Source of the DNA: Corynebacterium aurimucosum
Lineage (GTDB): Bacteria; Actinomycetota; Actinomycetes; Mycobacteriales; Mycobacteriaceae
DNA: 64,000 nucleotides
Assembly: GCF_030408555.1 (NCBI RefSeq)
Contig: NZ_CP047048.1
Span: forward strand, 1 to 64,000
Reading direction: 5' to 3'
Of the stretch, positions 50,965-61,093 are shown piece after piece. Position numbers and translations under genes: made by a program. Position 1 is the stretch's first letter. The number at the start of each line of letters is the position of its first letter. The notes under the pieces were generated by a model, which ran no database searches, was not told the DNA's origin, and worked only from the letters and a program-made list of their open reading frames with translations.

Positions 50965-51282
50965 ATGTTCATTGTGAGTCAACAGCGCAAGAAGTATACG
51001 CCGGAGTACCGGCATGAAGCCGCAAACTTGGTAATCGAGTCAGAGCGCCCAATTGCTCATGCGGCTAAGGAGATTGGCGTCGCACCAGGTCTTTTAGGCC
51101 GGTGGGTAAAGAATGAGCGCGAACGCCGAGGAGCTTCAGATGGGATGAGTGAGGCTGATCTCCGAGCTGAGAATGCTCGCCTGCGCCGTGAGTTGGCGGA
51201 AGCCAAGATGGATAACGAGTTTTTGTCAAAAGCGACAGCCTTCTTCGCTTTGAGGCAACGCGAGCAGAAAAGTTCGAACTAA
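50965..51282 (+). CDS. IS3-family OrfA (element A, copy 2)
   Basis: 105 residues, intact, differing from copy 1 at a few positions (for example GVAPGLLGRWVKNERE). Same HTH and coiled-coil design. It has no functional OrfB behind it, so it is probably non-functional for transposition or acts only as inhibitor. Confidence 0.85.
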   Translation: MFIVSQQRKKYTPEYRHEAANLVIESERPIAHAAKEIGVAPGLLGRWVKNERERRGASDGMSEADLRAENARLRRELAEAKMDNEFLSKATAFFALRQREQKSSN

Positions 51283-51664
51283 TGCAGCCAGAGCAAGGCG
51301 AACTACAGCATCAAACGCATGGCACGACTATTAAAAGTATCTCGGTCTGGATACTACAAATGGGCCCATGTACAGCAGAAACAACTATCCGGAAAAGATG
51401 ATCGGGCAGCATTTTACGATGGCGTCGACCGCAAGATTCATCAGATTTGGAAAGACTCCGATGAGGTTTATGGTGCTCCGCGGATCACCGCAGAACTTAC
51501 CGAGCGCTACCAGATCACCTTGAATCGCAAAACTGTGGCGAAGCGGATGCGCATGATGGGCATTGAAGGGATCTCACCGCGTGCTTTCGTTCCAGTGACA
51601 ACGATCCAAGCCAAGCGTAAATCCACGCTTCCTGACCTGGTTAAACGCATGTTTGATACCGGTG
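51282..51664 (+). pseudogene. IS3-family OrfB fragment (element A, copy 2)
   Basis: The first 125 or so codons of OrfB. An extra base near 51290 shifts the start out of frame relative to copy 1. The reading MARLLKVSRSGYYKW resumes at 51319. The gene ends at MFDTG where element B enters. The whole catalytic core is lost. Confidence 0.88.
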
Positions 51665-51714
51665 TGAAGCGTCCTGGGGTTTAGTTCCTACCTCAGCTAA
51701 GGGAGGATTGAACT

Positions 51715-52035
51715 ATGCCTAGAAAGTATTCCGTCGAGTTTAAGGAGAAGGCGGTCCATCAGATCATCGAAATGGTCCGCCTGGAGTCTTGCTCACTGCA
51801 ACGCGCCTACACGGAGGTCGGTGAGCTCCTTGGAGTATCTCACCACACGTTGCGGGCTTGGTACCGTGACAGCGCTTCAGTACGCGATGACTCTGAGGTT
51901 TCAGGCGGCGAGACAATGGAAGAAGAGCTCAAGCGTCTGCGCCGCGAAAACCATGAGCTGAAACGAGCAAACGGGATTCTTAAGACTGCTTCGGCTTTTT
52001 TCGCAGCGGAACTCGACCGACCCACGAGTAAATGA
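51715..52035 (+). CDS. IS3-family OrfA (element B, copy 2)
   Basis: 106 residues, identical in sequence to the product at 45162-45482. HTH and coiled-coil OrfA. Confidence 0.9.
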   Translation: MPRKYSVEFKEKAVHQIIEMVRLESCSLQRAYTEVGELLGVSHHTLRAWYRDSASVRDDSEVSGGETMEEELKRLRRENHELKRANGILKTASAFFAAELDRPTSK

Positions 52036-52065
52036 TCTCCTACATCGACGCGTACAAAGATCAGT

Positions 52066-52941
52066 TTGGGGCCTGGGGCCATCTGCAGAGTTCTAAAACA
52101 GGCAGATCGTGGATTCATCACCTCTCGTGGCTACCGCAAGGCGACCACTCGTGTTCCCAGTGCAAGGGCCTTAAGCGATAGCCTTCTCATCCCAGAGATA
52201 CAGCGTGTGCATGCGGAGAATTTCTCGGTTTACGGTATCCGCAAAATGTGGCACGCGATGAACCGTGAAGGCTTTCATATCGGCCGCGATAAGACCGCAC
52301 GCCTGATGAAGCTAGCAGGTGTTTCCGGCCGCAGACGCGGACGAACCCCCGTGACCACGATCAGCCCGAAGACACCGGATCATCGCTCGGACCTGGTGCA
52401 GCGAAACTTTCGTGCCCAAGCGCCAGGCAGGTTGTGGGTTGCTGACATTACCTACGTTCGCACCCTGTCAGGATTCGCCTATACCGCGTTTGTCGTGGAT
52501 GTCTTCAGCCGAAAAATTGTTGGTGTTGCTACACGCTCGACGATGCGTACCGATGCGCTGCCCATTAAGGCTTTGGAGCATGCGTTAACGACTGCAGGGC
52601 GAATCCATGGAAACCAGCTGATTCACCATAGTGATCGGGGCAGCCAGTACGTGTCACTGAAGTATTCCACCGCGCTAGCGGAATCCGGAATCCGGCCGAG
52701 TGTCGGCACAGTCGGAGATTCCTATGACAATGCTCTAGCCGAAACAGTCAATGGTCTCTACAAGGCTGAACTGATTCATGCCCAAGGCCCGTGGACGTCG
52801 GTCGGAGAAGTCGAATTGGCCACCTTGCGGTGGGTGCATTGGTGGAACATCAAGCGGCTTCATGAAGCTTTGGACTATGCCACCCCACAGGAAGTAGAAA
52901 CCGAGTACTATCTCACCCAGCCCATCAACACAGGGCCGTAA
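52066..52941 (+). CDS. IS3-family OrfB transposase (element B, copy 2)
   Basis: The open frame gives 291 residues from a TTG at 52066. The natural N-terminus (ATG at 52032, MISYIDAYKDQFG) lies in another frame, with a shift near 52066-52072. The rve core is complete (VADITYV, HHSDRGSQY, DNALAETVNG). Full activity would need recoding or the internal TTG start. Confidence 0.8.
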   Translation: MGPGAICRVLKQADRGFITSRGYRKATTRVPSARALSDSLLIPEIQRVHAENFSVYGIRKMWHAMNREGFHIGRDKTARLMKLAGVSGRRRGRTPVTTISPKTPDHRSDLVQRNFRAQAPGRLWVADITYVRTLSGFAYTAFVVDVFSRKIVGVATRSTMRTDALPIKALEHALTTAGRIHGNQLIHHSDRGSQYVSLKYSTALAESGIRPSVGTVGDSYDNALAETVNGLYKAELIHAQGPWTSVGEVELATLRWVHWWNIKRLHEALDYATPQEVETEYYLTQPINTGP

Positions 52942-52971
52942 AAGAAGCGGAACTAAACCCAGGACGCTTCA

Positions 52972-53733
52972 GCGCGTGTTGTAGCGCATGCACCATCGAA
53001 AGACTTCTTGGCGGCAGGTAGTGGGATTGTCAAAGACTTTCCGATCACGCAGCACTTCACGCTTTATGGTGGCGTTAAAGGATTCTGCCAGGGCATTATC
53101 GGCACTCGTTCCCACTGCTCCCATGGATTGGCGAACACCAAGTTGGGTGCAGTGGTCTTGAAAAGCCTGTGAGGTGTACACACTGTCGTGATCGGAATGG
53201 AAAATTGCCCCTTGAAGGCTTCCGCGGACTTTCCTGGCATGGGACAAAGCTTCGATAACCAGCGATACCCGCATGTGATCGGCGAGTGCATGGCCGACGA
53301 GTTTGCGCGAGTAGACGTCGATGACTGTGGCAAGGTACATGTTCTTGCCTCCCTTACACGGCAGGTAGGTGATATCGCCTACATACACCTGGTTCGGCTT
53401 ATCAGCGGTGAATTTGCGGCCTACTAAATCTGGCATGACTCGATGACCAGGCTTGCGCCTGGTAGTGACACATCGACGTTGTTTAGTAAAGCCTTTTAGC
53501 CCCATGGATTTCATAATGCGTGCGACCTTCTTGTGATTGATCGGAGGAAAGTCCGTATCGGCTTTAAGGCTTGCAGCGATGCGTTTAGCACCATAAAGCC
53601 CGTGCTCATCATCGAAGATGCTCTTGATTCTCGCCCCAATAAAAGCATCGGAACACATCTTTAACCTGCGTTTTTCGCGGGTGTTGACCCATTTGTAGAA
53701 CGAGGAGCGATTGAGCTTTAACACGTGGCACAT
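52972..53733 (-). pseudogene. IS3-family OrfB (element C, copy 2), C-terminus lost
   Basis: 254 codons open from 53733. The last 27 or so residues after CMRYNTR are cut by element B. Catalytic Asp, Asp and Glu are still present, and FHSDHDSVYTS has Asp for Gly beside the second Asp. Probably inactive. Confidence 0.85.
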
Positions 53734-53783
53734 CCGCTTGACCGAGTACTCGGTTCGATGGTCATAGACAAACTGGAAGCGGA

Positions 53784-54083
53784 TTACCAGCGTGTCTCTT
53801 CGGCAAAATATTTCGCGGCCTTACGCAGGATATCGCGTTCTTCACGAAGCTTAGAGACTTCTTTTTCTAGCTGACGGATTCGTTCAGAATCAGTCGTCGC
53901 CTGTGCCTTGTCGCGCATGCTTTTTGTGCGGACACGCTTGCCGGTGCCGTACTGCTTAAGCCAGGAATAAAGTGAGGAACGATTGATTCCTAGCTCTGCT
54001 GAAGCCGCGTGAAGTGAGAGGTCCTCATTGTTTTCGTAGAGGGCCACAGCATCACGTTTGAACTGTTCGGAGTACCTAGGCAT
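53784..54083 (-). CDS. IS3-family OrfA (element C, copy 2)
   Basis: 99 residues identical to the product at 47244-47543. Confidence 0.88.
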   Translation of the reverse strand: MPRYSEQFKRDAVALYENNEDLSLHAASAELGINRSSLYSWLKQYGTGKRVRTKSMRDKAQATTDSERIRQLEKEVSKLREERDILRKAAKYFAEETRW

Positions 54084-54155
54084 GGTGGTAGATTACCTTT
54101 CTTCCCAACCCAACAGGGCTGGATATCAGGTGTCTACCAAACAGGGGTCAGGTCC

Positions 54156-54317
54156 CTCTGCTGAAGCCGCGTGGAGTGAAAGGTCCTCATTGTTTTCGTA
54201 GAGGGCCACAGCATCACGTTTGAACTGTTCGGAGTACCTAGGCATGGTGGTAGATTACCTTTCTTCCCAACCCAACAGGGCTGGATATCAGGTGTCTACC
54301 AAACAGGGGTCAGGTCC
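54156..54317 (-). mobile_element. Extra right-end fragment of element C
   Basis: The last about 160 bases of element C, including the OrfA start region and GGACCTGACCCC end, are present a second time directly after copy 2. It is a tandem end duplication. Confidence 0.85.
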
Positions 54318-54378
54318 CCGTGCTGAGCGACGCTTATCTACTACGCCCCAGCCACCGTACCAGTGCTAGAAATGCCCC

Positions 54379-55737
54379 CTATTTATCTTGCAATGGAACG
54401 TTAACGGGTTCCGGCGAAGGGGGAACCACCATTTTCCCAATTCGGCGACAAATCATTGCCATCAGTGATTCAAGGGGGCCTTTCCCTACCGTGAAATACC
54501 ATGCCGAAGAAAGAAGCATCATGGATACAATTTGGGCGAAAAACCATATGACGGCATGTTCATGAATGGACTCCAGGAAAGGAACGAACAACAGCAAGTG
54601 GGAGACATACAAAGTCATCGACATTGAGCCAGCGGTAATAAGAGGGAAAAGTAATCCCGATAGCGTTCGCGAAATCACAAGCAGGACCCCAATTACGAAC
54701 AAGGCGACGCCTGCAGAAAGCATGATCGAGGGAGTTGTTTCTGTATGCGGACCACTAATCGCCAGCCACCATGCGGTGTCAGTGGGAAGGTGCCCATCGG
54801 GGCCGAATTTAAATATCTCTAGAATATCGTGTGCACCGTAACCATCGGTTTGCCCATATAGTTTCGCAAAACCGCCGCCGTAATCAAGTGCAAAAGTAGT
54901 GAATATGGCGCTAGAAGCAGCAATAAGTCCACCGCATACAGTGAGACGGATCTGAGTCGTTAGCCATTTTAAGTTCATACGGCACACGGCCATGCCTAAG
55001 CACAAGTACGCCATCCAGGTAATCGCAGGATATGTCCCGCCTATTAGCAAGGTGATAACAACGTCGAGCGGAGTTTCAAATACGTCGTAGAAACTCGGAT
55101 TAAGCGTGGTTAGATAAACCACCCTCGAATTAGTAGCGAAAATTACTAATGGACCAATAAAAGCAAACAGTAGGGAAAGCGACAAAAGGTGCCATATCCG
55201 CAGTCGAGTTAAAGGTACTGCGAGAAGAAACATCAAGCCATAGTAGGGCAGAATATTATAGACATCTACGTCAAACTGGTCCAGTGCTAGGCCAATTCCC
55301 AGAATAAGCAGAGCGCGGGTTATTAATGAAACACAGCTGCGACGCCACTTTATGCCTACATGCGGGTTATTGGCACCTGTCATTAAAGCTACGGATATTC
55401 CTGCCAACACTGCGAAAAGTGCAGCAGAATTGCCAGCGCACATCTTCCAAATTGCGGTTGGTTCTCCTGTGTATTCATTAGAGGAGGGAAGAATATGTAC
55501 GGCAATCATTCCGATAATCGCGACACCACGAGCAGCGTCAAGCCCGACGATTCGATTCGGGCTAAAACGTGGGCCGAAAGCGCGGTCAGTACTCCATGTA
55601 GGGGGACCCGGATCGCTTAATTCGGAAATGCTGGCTGGCAGCTTCTCTTTCTCTCCATCCCAGATGGGACGGACATCCGTGGGGCCAGGCGTGGGGCGAT
55701 TCTGTGTGGTTTCTGGGGGCGTGTTTTGTCCGGTCAC
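54379..55737 (-). CDS. Multi-pass membrane acyltransferase (HGSNAT/DUF1624-DUF418-like)
   Basis: 452 residues. A polar 55-residue start is followed by RIVGLDAARGVAIIGMIAVH, the entry motif of heparan-alpha-glucosaminide N-acetyltransferase-like proteins (D-x-x-R-G). About ten membrane helices follow, and a late LYVSHLLLF His motif is present. Such proteins move acyl groups across membranes onto sugars or other extracellular acceptors. It lies 58 bases downstream of the Pls-type synthetase on the same strand, so a role in modifying, exporting or tolerating that product is likely. AT content matches the synthetase gene. Confidence 0.8.
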   Translation of the reverse strand: MTGQNTPPETTQNRPTPGPTDVRPIWDGEKEKLPASISELSDPGPPTWSTDRAFGPRFSPNRIVGLDAARGVAIIGMIAVHILPSSNEYTGEPTAIWKMCAGNSAALFAVLAGISVALMTGANNPHVGIKWRRSCVSLITRALLILGIGLALDQFDVDVYNILPYYGLMFLLAVPLTRLRIWHLLSLSLLFAFIGPLVIFATNSRVVYLTTLNPSFYDVFETPLDVVITLLIGGTYPAITWMAYLCLGMAVCRMNLKWLTTQIRLTVCGGLIAASSAIFTTFALDYGGGFAKLYGQTDGYGAHDILEIFKFGPDGHLPTDTAWWLAISGPHTETTPSIMLSAGVALFVIGVLLVISRTLSGLLFPLITAGSMSMTLYVSHLLLFVPFLESIHEHAVIWFFAQIVSMMLLSSAWYFTVGKGPLESLMAMICRRIGKMVVPPSPEPVNVPLQDK

Positions 55738-55795
55738 AATGAACCTTTCTCTGCACGAAATGGAATTAGTCTGTTGAGGGGAACTACTTAAAGTT

Positions 55796-58700
55796 TCAGT
55801 TTGGCTTCGAGATCAATTGCTCGACCGGTTCATCCAAGGCAGAAATGGGGTTGCCTTGCCAGATCGTGTCCCGCGGAACTTCATCTTGGCGCAGCACCAA
55901 AGAACCTGGATGTACAGTGACACGCTCACCAAGTGCGGAGCCGGGAAGCATGAAACTATTAGCACCTAGCGTTGCGCCGCATTTGATGTGCACTTTTTCA
56001 AGTGCCATCACACGGTCATGAAACAGATGGGTCTGCAGGACGGTGCCTCGATTTACGGTGGCCCTATCTTCGATGGTGATGAGATCAAATTCGGGCAACC
56101 ACCACGTTTCACACCACACATGCTTGCCAATACGCGTCCCCATGAGGCGCGCCCACCAATTGAACAAAGGCGAACCGAGCGACATACGGACAAGTGAAGG
56201 AACTGCAAGCATTTCAGTAAAGTTGTCAACAAGTTCACCGCGCCATACGAACGTGGAGAATAAGGTGTGATTTCCAGCTCGGAATTTTCCTACAAGAGCC
56301 CACTTTACAAGGATTGGCAGCAAGCTTGCAATAACGCCGGCAGCCAGAACAATCGGCGTGGATAGCAGCACAACAGCACGCATTCCGGCAGCATCCATAC
56401 CCCAATGCATATACACAATGGTCCCGACCCACACGATAAACAGATCTAAGTAAGCGGCGATAATCGCTGGGACGAATCGAAACAGCTCCACGAAAGCACG
56501 GGCAAACTTAAGATAATGCGGGGGATTAAAAGTTTGTTCCTTATCCGCGCTCACCTGTGAACGTGGAATCTGTCGAACGGATCGACCTAGCCAAGAGGAG
56601 CCACGCGCTGGACGTTCTGGGGTGGAGGATAAAACAGCAATGAGCGAATCTGTCGGGAGATCGTGGTCAGCACCGACAATTCCAGAGTTTCCGACAAAGG
56701 AACCATCACCGATTACTGTCGTCCCAACATGCACCCAGCCTCCTCGGTAGCGCGCAGATGTACATAGGGAGTGATCGGCAAGGAAGCAATGATTCCCTAT
56801 AGACGTTAGATGCGGGATGGTTTCTACCGTGGAAATTTCGGTGTTTTCACCCACACGGGCCCCAAGCATCCGCATGAATGCTGGAGTAATCCACCCTGCA
56901 TAGAGAAAGTAGGTAGAGGTCAAAGTCTTTTGCAACAAACTGTGCGTGAGCCAAAGAGCCCAGCCAGTAGAAGATTGCTGGAGGAAATACCCCGGCTTAA
57001 TGAACACAGAGCAAAGACGTACCGAAAAAATCACAAGCGTGACCCATGACAATACTGTCAACAAGGTAAATACTGGCACCCATAGTGCCAACAGTGGAAA
57101 TACCTCTTCGTAACGCTCGTGTTTCACAACCTGCGGCAGAATCACCAGCAAGCCCGGAAGAATAGCCAGTACTGGGAGCAGCGACATCCATCCTAGGCTC
57201 AAGAAGTACAGGATCCGCATCCCAAAGGTACTTACCTTTGCCACTGTGCCTTCAACAGCCGCCCTTTCCGGATGAATCCCCGGCCAGGTTAATCCAGCCT
57301 CACCGTGGTGGGATAGCGGCGACCCACCATATAGCTGTCCACTCGGGACATCAATGCTTACCGCAGATCCAGGCAAGACTTCTGCATAATCTCCAACGTG
57401 AACGCCCGGGTGAACGAAAGTGCGCAATCCTAGGCGCGCACCGTTGCCAACAGCGATTTTACCAATATGAACTTCATCGCCATCAATCCAATAACCGTTT
57501 ATATCTACTTCCTGTTCAAGGGCGGCGTAGTCACCGATCTCGGCAAGACCCGTTACAGGCGGAAAAGTAGCCAACTGTGCACCCCGTCCCACGGTGCACC
57601 CAAATAGGCGGAACAGCAAGGGTGCTAAAGGAGTACCCAAAATTGGTTCTAGCTTAAGAAATGTGAGGAACCGCTCTGCTGCCCATACGCGCAAATGAGT
57701 CCAGCCTCCTCGGCTATAAACTCCGGGTTTTATCCCAGCGGTGGCTAGCCTAGCGACGATGGTAATTTGCGCTATTTTTCCAGGAACCGAAAAGAGCAAG
57801 AACCACCCGACGGCGAGCGGCCAAAAAGAAATTCCCGGCACCCAAGCAGCATTAAAGAAGAACTTCAACGCCCAAACAACTAGCAAGGATCCCACAATAT
57901 AGCGTGCCGCGTTTAGCACGTAGATTAGACAAACGACCGCCGTTTGGAAAAGTCCCGACCACCATGGCATCTTGCCTGGCATACGCCGTTCACCGGAGGA
58001 TTGCTTGAGTCCTGAAACGTATTCCGCCATGCCAGAAAGGGTGGGGTTTTCGTACAACGCACCAATATCTAAGGTGGGATAGTCACTGCGCAGTTCTACT
58101 GCGAGCTTCGCAATAGCCACAGAGGAACCACCCAGATCGAAGAAATTCGATCCCTCGTCCATTGGAATCTTGCCTAGCTGATCCGACCACTTTTCAGCTA
58201 GCCACTGCAGATTGGCAGGCAACTCAGAGCCAAAGTCGTCGGAATCCGGTAAAGGCCATGGAAGGGCCTTACGATCCACTTTGCCGGAGGTTTTGGTTGG
58301 CAGGGAATCGACAAAGCATAATGTCGGGGCAATGCCACCCGGCAGCACAGTCGCAAGATGACGTCTAGTGTCAGCCATCGAAATCTCCCCATCAGGGACA
58401 ATGTAGCCAACAATGACATCAGAACCGGCTGGAGTCTTTTGCTTAGCTGCTGCAGCGGCTAGAACACCGGGAGCGCCAGCAAGCGCACGATCAATTTCTC
58501 CCAGCTCCATACGACGGCCGCCGAACTTGATTTGATCGTCATTGCGGCCGGCAAAAATGAGTCCTTCTGTCTCTGCTACAACAAGGTCTCCAGTGCGATA
58601 GGCACGTTGCCACTCTAGCGCCTGAATCGGTGCGTAAGTTTTTGCATCCTTTTCTTTATCCAGATAACGCCCGAGGCCTACACCGGTGACCACAAGTTCT

Positions 58701-59779
58701 CCAGTTTCTCCCCAACGGACTGGTTCTTCTGTCTCTGGGTCAATCACGGCTAATTGCCAACCTGGAGTGGGGCGCCCAATACGAACAGGCGTGTCACTGT
58801 CCATCGGAACCATCCGGTGCCCGGAGCAAATAACAGTAGCTTCGGTGGGGCCGTAGGTATTCCAGAGCTCCCTACCTGGAGTTGCTAGTCGATTAATCAG
58901 CTCTTGCGGCAGAGCCTCACCGCCAAAGATGAGAAGACGAACTTTCTCAAGTGATTTGGTAGACCAGAAGGAAGCCAGTGTTGGCACCGTAGATATAGCT
59001 GTGATGTCATGATCGGTGATCCACTTTCCCAAAGCATCAGCAGAACGCACGATATCGCGTGGTGCGGCTACCAATGCAGCTCCATACCGCCATGCCAACC
59101 ACATTTCTTCACAGGAAGCATCGAACGCCACGGAAAGACCAGCCATAACCCGATCTCCGGGGCCGAGCGGTTCATCGGTGAGGTACATACGCGACTCTGC
59201 GTCTACTAATGCCGCAGCAGAACGGTGTGTGATTGCTACGCCCTTGGGCTTTCCAGTGGAACCAGACGTAAAAATAATCCAGGCATCATCGCCCAACGTC
59301 GGCGCCTTTTGTTCCACTCCTTCTTGAGATTCTTTCTGCAATTCCAGCGAGAGCTCAGCCCCGTAGACAGCAGTAACGTCCGCTTCTTCCCACACAGTAT
59401 CGGCACGCGAGTCAGGATCGTCCCAATCCACGGGCACGTAGGCGGCGCCCGCACACAGAGTGGACAGAATAGCAATGTATAGATCTAGCGTCCCTGACGG
59501 CACCCTGATGCCCACGCGATCGCCAGGCCCAACACCAATACTGTTGAGACGCTGCACCTGCGCCTCTACCCGTTGGGCAAGCTCGCGGTACGTAAGCTGC
59601 TCAGATGCCTCGAGCGCAATTTCATTGGGATAAGCATCAACCGTAGCTTCAAAAATATCTACCAATGTCCGAGGCTCTGGCACGTCCTCAGTCCCAAAAA
59701 TGGCGTACTCAGAGTGATCCACAGGCGACATGCACGGGGAGCTTTCGTAAGTCAAAATTCTGCCTTCCTTAATGGGCAT
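55796..59779 (-). CDS. Pls-type membrane nonribosomal peptide synthetase (A-T plus three transferase-like domains)
   Basis: 1327 residues from the ATG at 59779 (AAGGA 5 bases upstream). An adenylation domain (about 35-510) has IIFTSGSTGKPKG, NTYGPTE, YRTGD and TSGKVDRK. A carrier domain follows with DLGGSS, phosphopantetheine Ser near 553. The rest alternates membrane helix groups (about 610-690, 850-925, 1095-1165) with three soluble hexapeptide-like domains. This is the design of epsilon-poly-L-lysine synthetase (Pls/PosA family), which makes cationic isopeptide homopolymers. Pocket residues I read as DAESIGTVIK, close to lysine codes known from memory. The longer frame to 59827 enters an IS and is rejected. 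Confidence 0.9.
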   Translation of the reverse strand: MPIKEGRILTYESSPCMSPVDHSEYAIFGTEDVPEPRTLVDIFEATVDAYPNEIALEASEQLTYRELAQRVEAQVQRLNSIGVGPGDRVGIRVPSGTLDLYIAILSTLCAGAAYVPVDWDDPDSRADTVWEEADVTAVYGAELSLELQKESQEGVEQKAPTLGDDAWIIFTSGSTGKPKGVAITHRSAAALVDAESRMYLTDEPLGPGDRVMAGLSVAFDASCEEMWLAWRYGAALVAAPRDIVRSADALGKWITDHDITAISTVPTLASFWSTKSLEKVRLLIFGGEALPQELINRLATPGRELWNTYGPTEATVICSGHRMVPMDSDTPVRIGRPTPGWQLAVIDPETEEPVRWGETGELVVTGVGLGRYLDKEKDAKTYAPIQALEWQRAYRTGDLVVAETEGLIFAGRNDDQIKFGGRRMELGEIDRALAGAPGVLAAAAAKQKTPAGSDVIVGYIVPDGEISMADTRRHLATVLPGGIAPTLCFVDSLPTKTSGKVDRKALPWPLPDSDDFGSELPANLQWLAEKWSDQLGKIPMDEGSNFFDLGGSSVAIAKLAVELRSDYPTLDIGALYENPTLSGMAEYVSGLKQSSGERRMPGKMPWWSGLFQTAVVCLIYVLNAARYIVGSLLVVWALKFFFNAAWVPGISFWPLAVGWFLLFSVPGKIAQITIVARLATAGIKPGVYSRGGWTHLRVWAAERFLTFLKLEPILGTPLAPLLFRLFGCTVGRGAQLATFPPVTGLAEIGDYAALEQEVDINGYWIDGDEVHIGKIAVGNGARLGLRTFVHPGVHVGDYAEVLPGSAVSIDVPSGQLYGGSPLSHHGEAGLTWPGIHPERAAVEGTVAKVSTFGMRILYFLSLGWMSLLPVLAILPGLLVILPQVVKHERYEEVFPLLALWVPVFTLLTVLSWVTLVIFSVRLCSVFIKPGYFLQQSSTGWALWLTHSLLQKTLTSTYFLYAGWITPAFMRMLGARVGENTEISTVETIPHLTSIGNHCFLADHSLCTSARYRGGWVHVGTTVIGDGSFVGNSGIVGADHDLPTDSLIAVLSSTPERPARGSSWLGRSVRQIPRSQVSADKEQTFNPPHYLKFARAFVELFRFVPAIIAAYLDLFIVWVGTIVYMHWGMDAAGMRAVVLLSTPIVLAAGVIASLLPILVKWALVGKFRAGNHTLFSTFVWRGELVDNFTEMLAVPSLVRMSLGSPLFNWWARLMGTRIGKHVWCETWWLPEFDLITIEDRATVNRGTVLQTHLFHDRVMALEKVHIKCGATLGANSFMLPGSALGERVTVHPGSLVLRQDEVPRDTIWQGNPISALDEPVEQLISKPN

Positions 59780-59827
59780 CAATTTCCTTAGACACAGTGA
59801 AGTGCCCCGAGTTTTGTTCCTAGGCAT

Positions 59828-60725
<898 letters not shown>

Positions 60726-60729
<4 letters not shown>

Positions 60730-61043
60730 TTCCGACGTTTTGGGTCGAGTTCTGACGCGAAAAAGGCTGAGGCCGCCTTCAGCAGCTCATTAGTGTCACG
60801 TAACTCTTGATTTTCACGGCGTAGCCTCGCGTTTTCCGCGGCCAAGTCTTCAGGCACAGGTTCTGGGATGTTTCCCTCACGACGGGCCTGCTGGGTCCAC
60901 TGACGAGCCGTGTGCCATGAAACCCCCAACTTTGGAGCTACTGCCTGGCACGCGGCTTGCATCGACATATTTTCCGCCAAGATGCGGTCCTCTACAAGAC
61001 GGACCACACGGTCCTTTGCATCCTGATCAAATTTTCTTGGCAT
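60726..61043 (-). CDS. IS3-family OrfA (element D)
   Basis: 105 residues, HTH (LGVSWHTARQWTQQA) and coiled coil (AENARLRRENQELRDTNELL). Intact although its partner is broken. Confidence 0.85.
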
Positions 61044-61093
61044 ATTCCAGATTTTCCCATCTACTCAAACGGAACAAAACCTGGGACACTTCA

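Larger units (their letters stand above)
50904..51664 (+). mobile_element. IS3-family element A, copy 2, truncated by element B
   Basis: The left end TGAGGTTACC starts at 50904. The sequence follows copy 1 until 51664, where element B copy 2 begins; the right half of element A is missing. Confidence 0.85.
51665..52971 (+). mobile_element. IS3-family element B, copy 2, uninterrupted
   Basis: Inverted ends TGAAGCGTCCTGG (51665) and complement at 52971. Sequence and encoded proteins equal copy 1. Left neighbour is element A, right neighbour is element C, with no target duplication, so the junction arose by deletion or recombination. Confidence 0.88.
52972..54155 (-). mobile_element. IS3-family element C, copy 2, missing its left end
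   Basis: The sequence joins element B at 52971/52972 inside the OrfB of element C. The right end GGACCTGACCCC (read inward from 54155) is kept. Several base changes distinguish it from copy 1. Confidence 0.85.

Noticed and set aside
43393..54317. Composite transposon carrying the two lipases
   Set aside because: The flanking IS copies are different, truncated or nested and lack a shared target duplication around the whole unit, so movement as one unit is unsupported.
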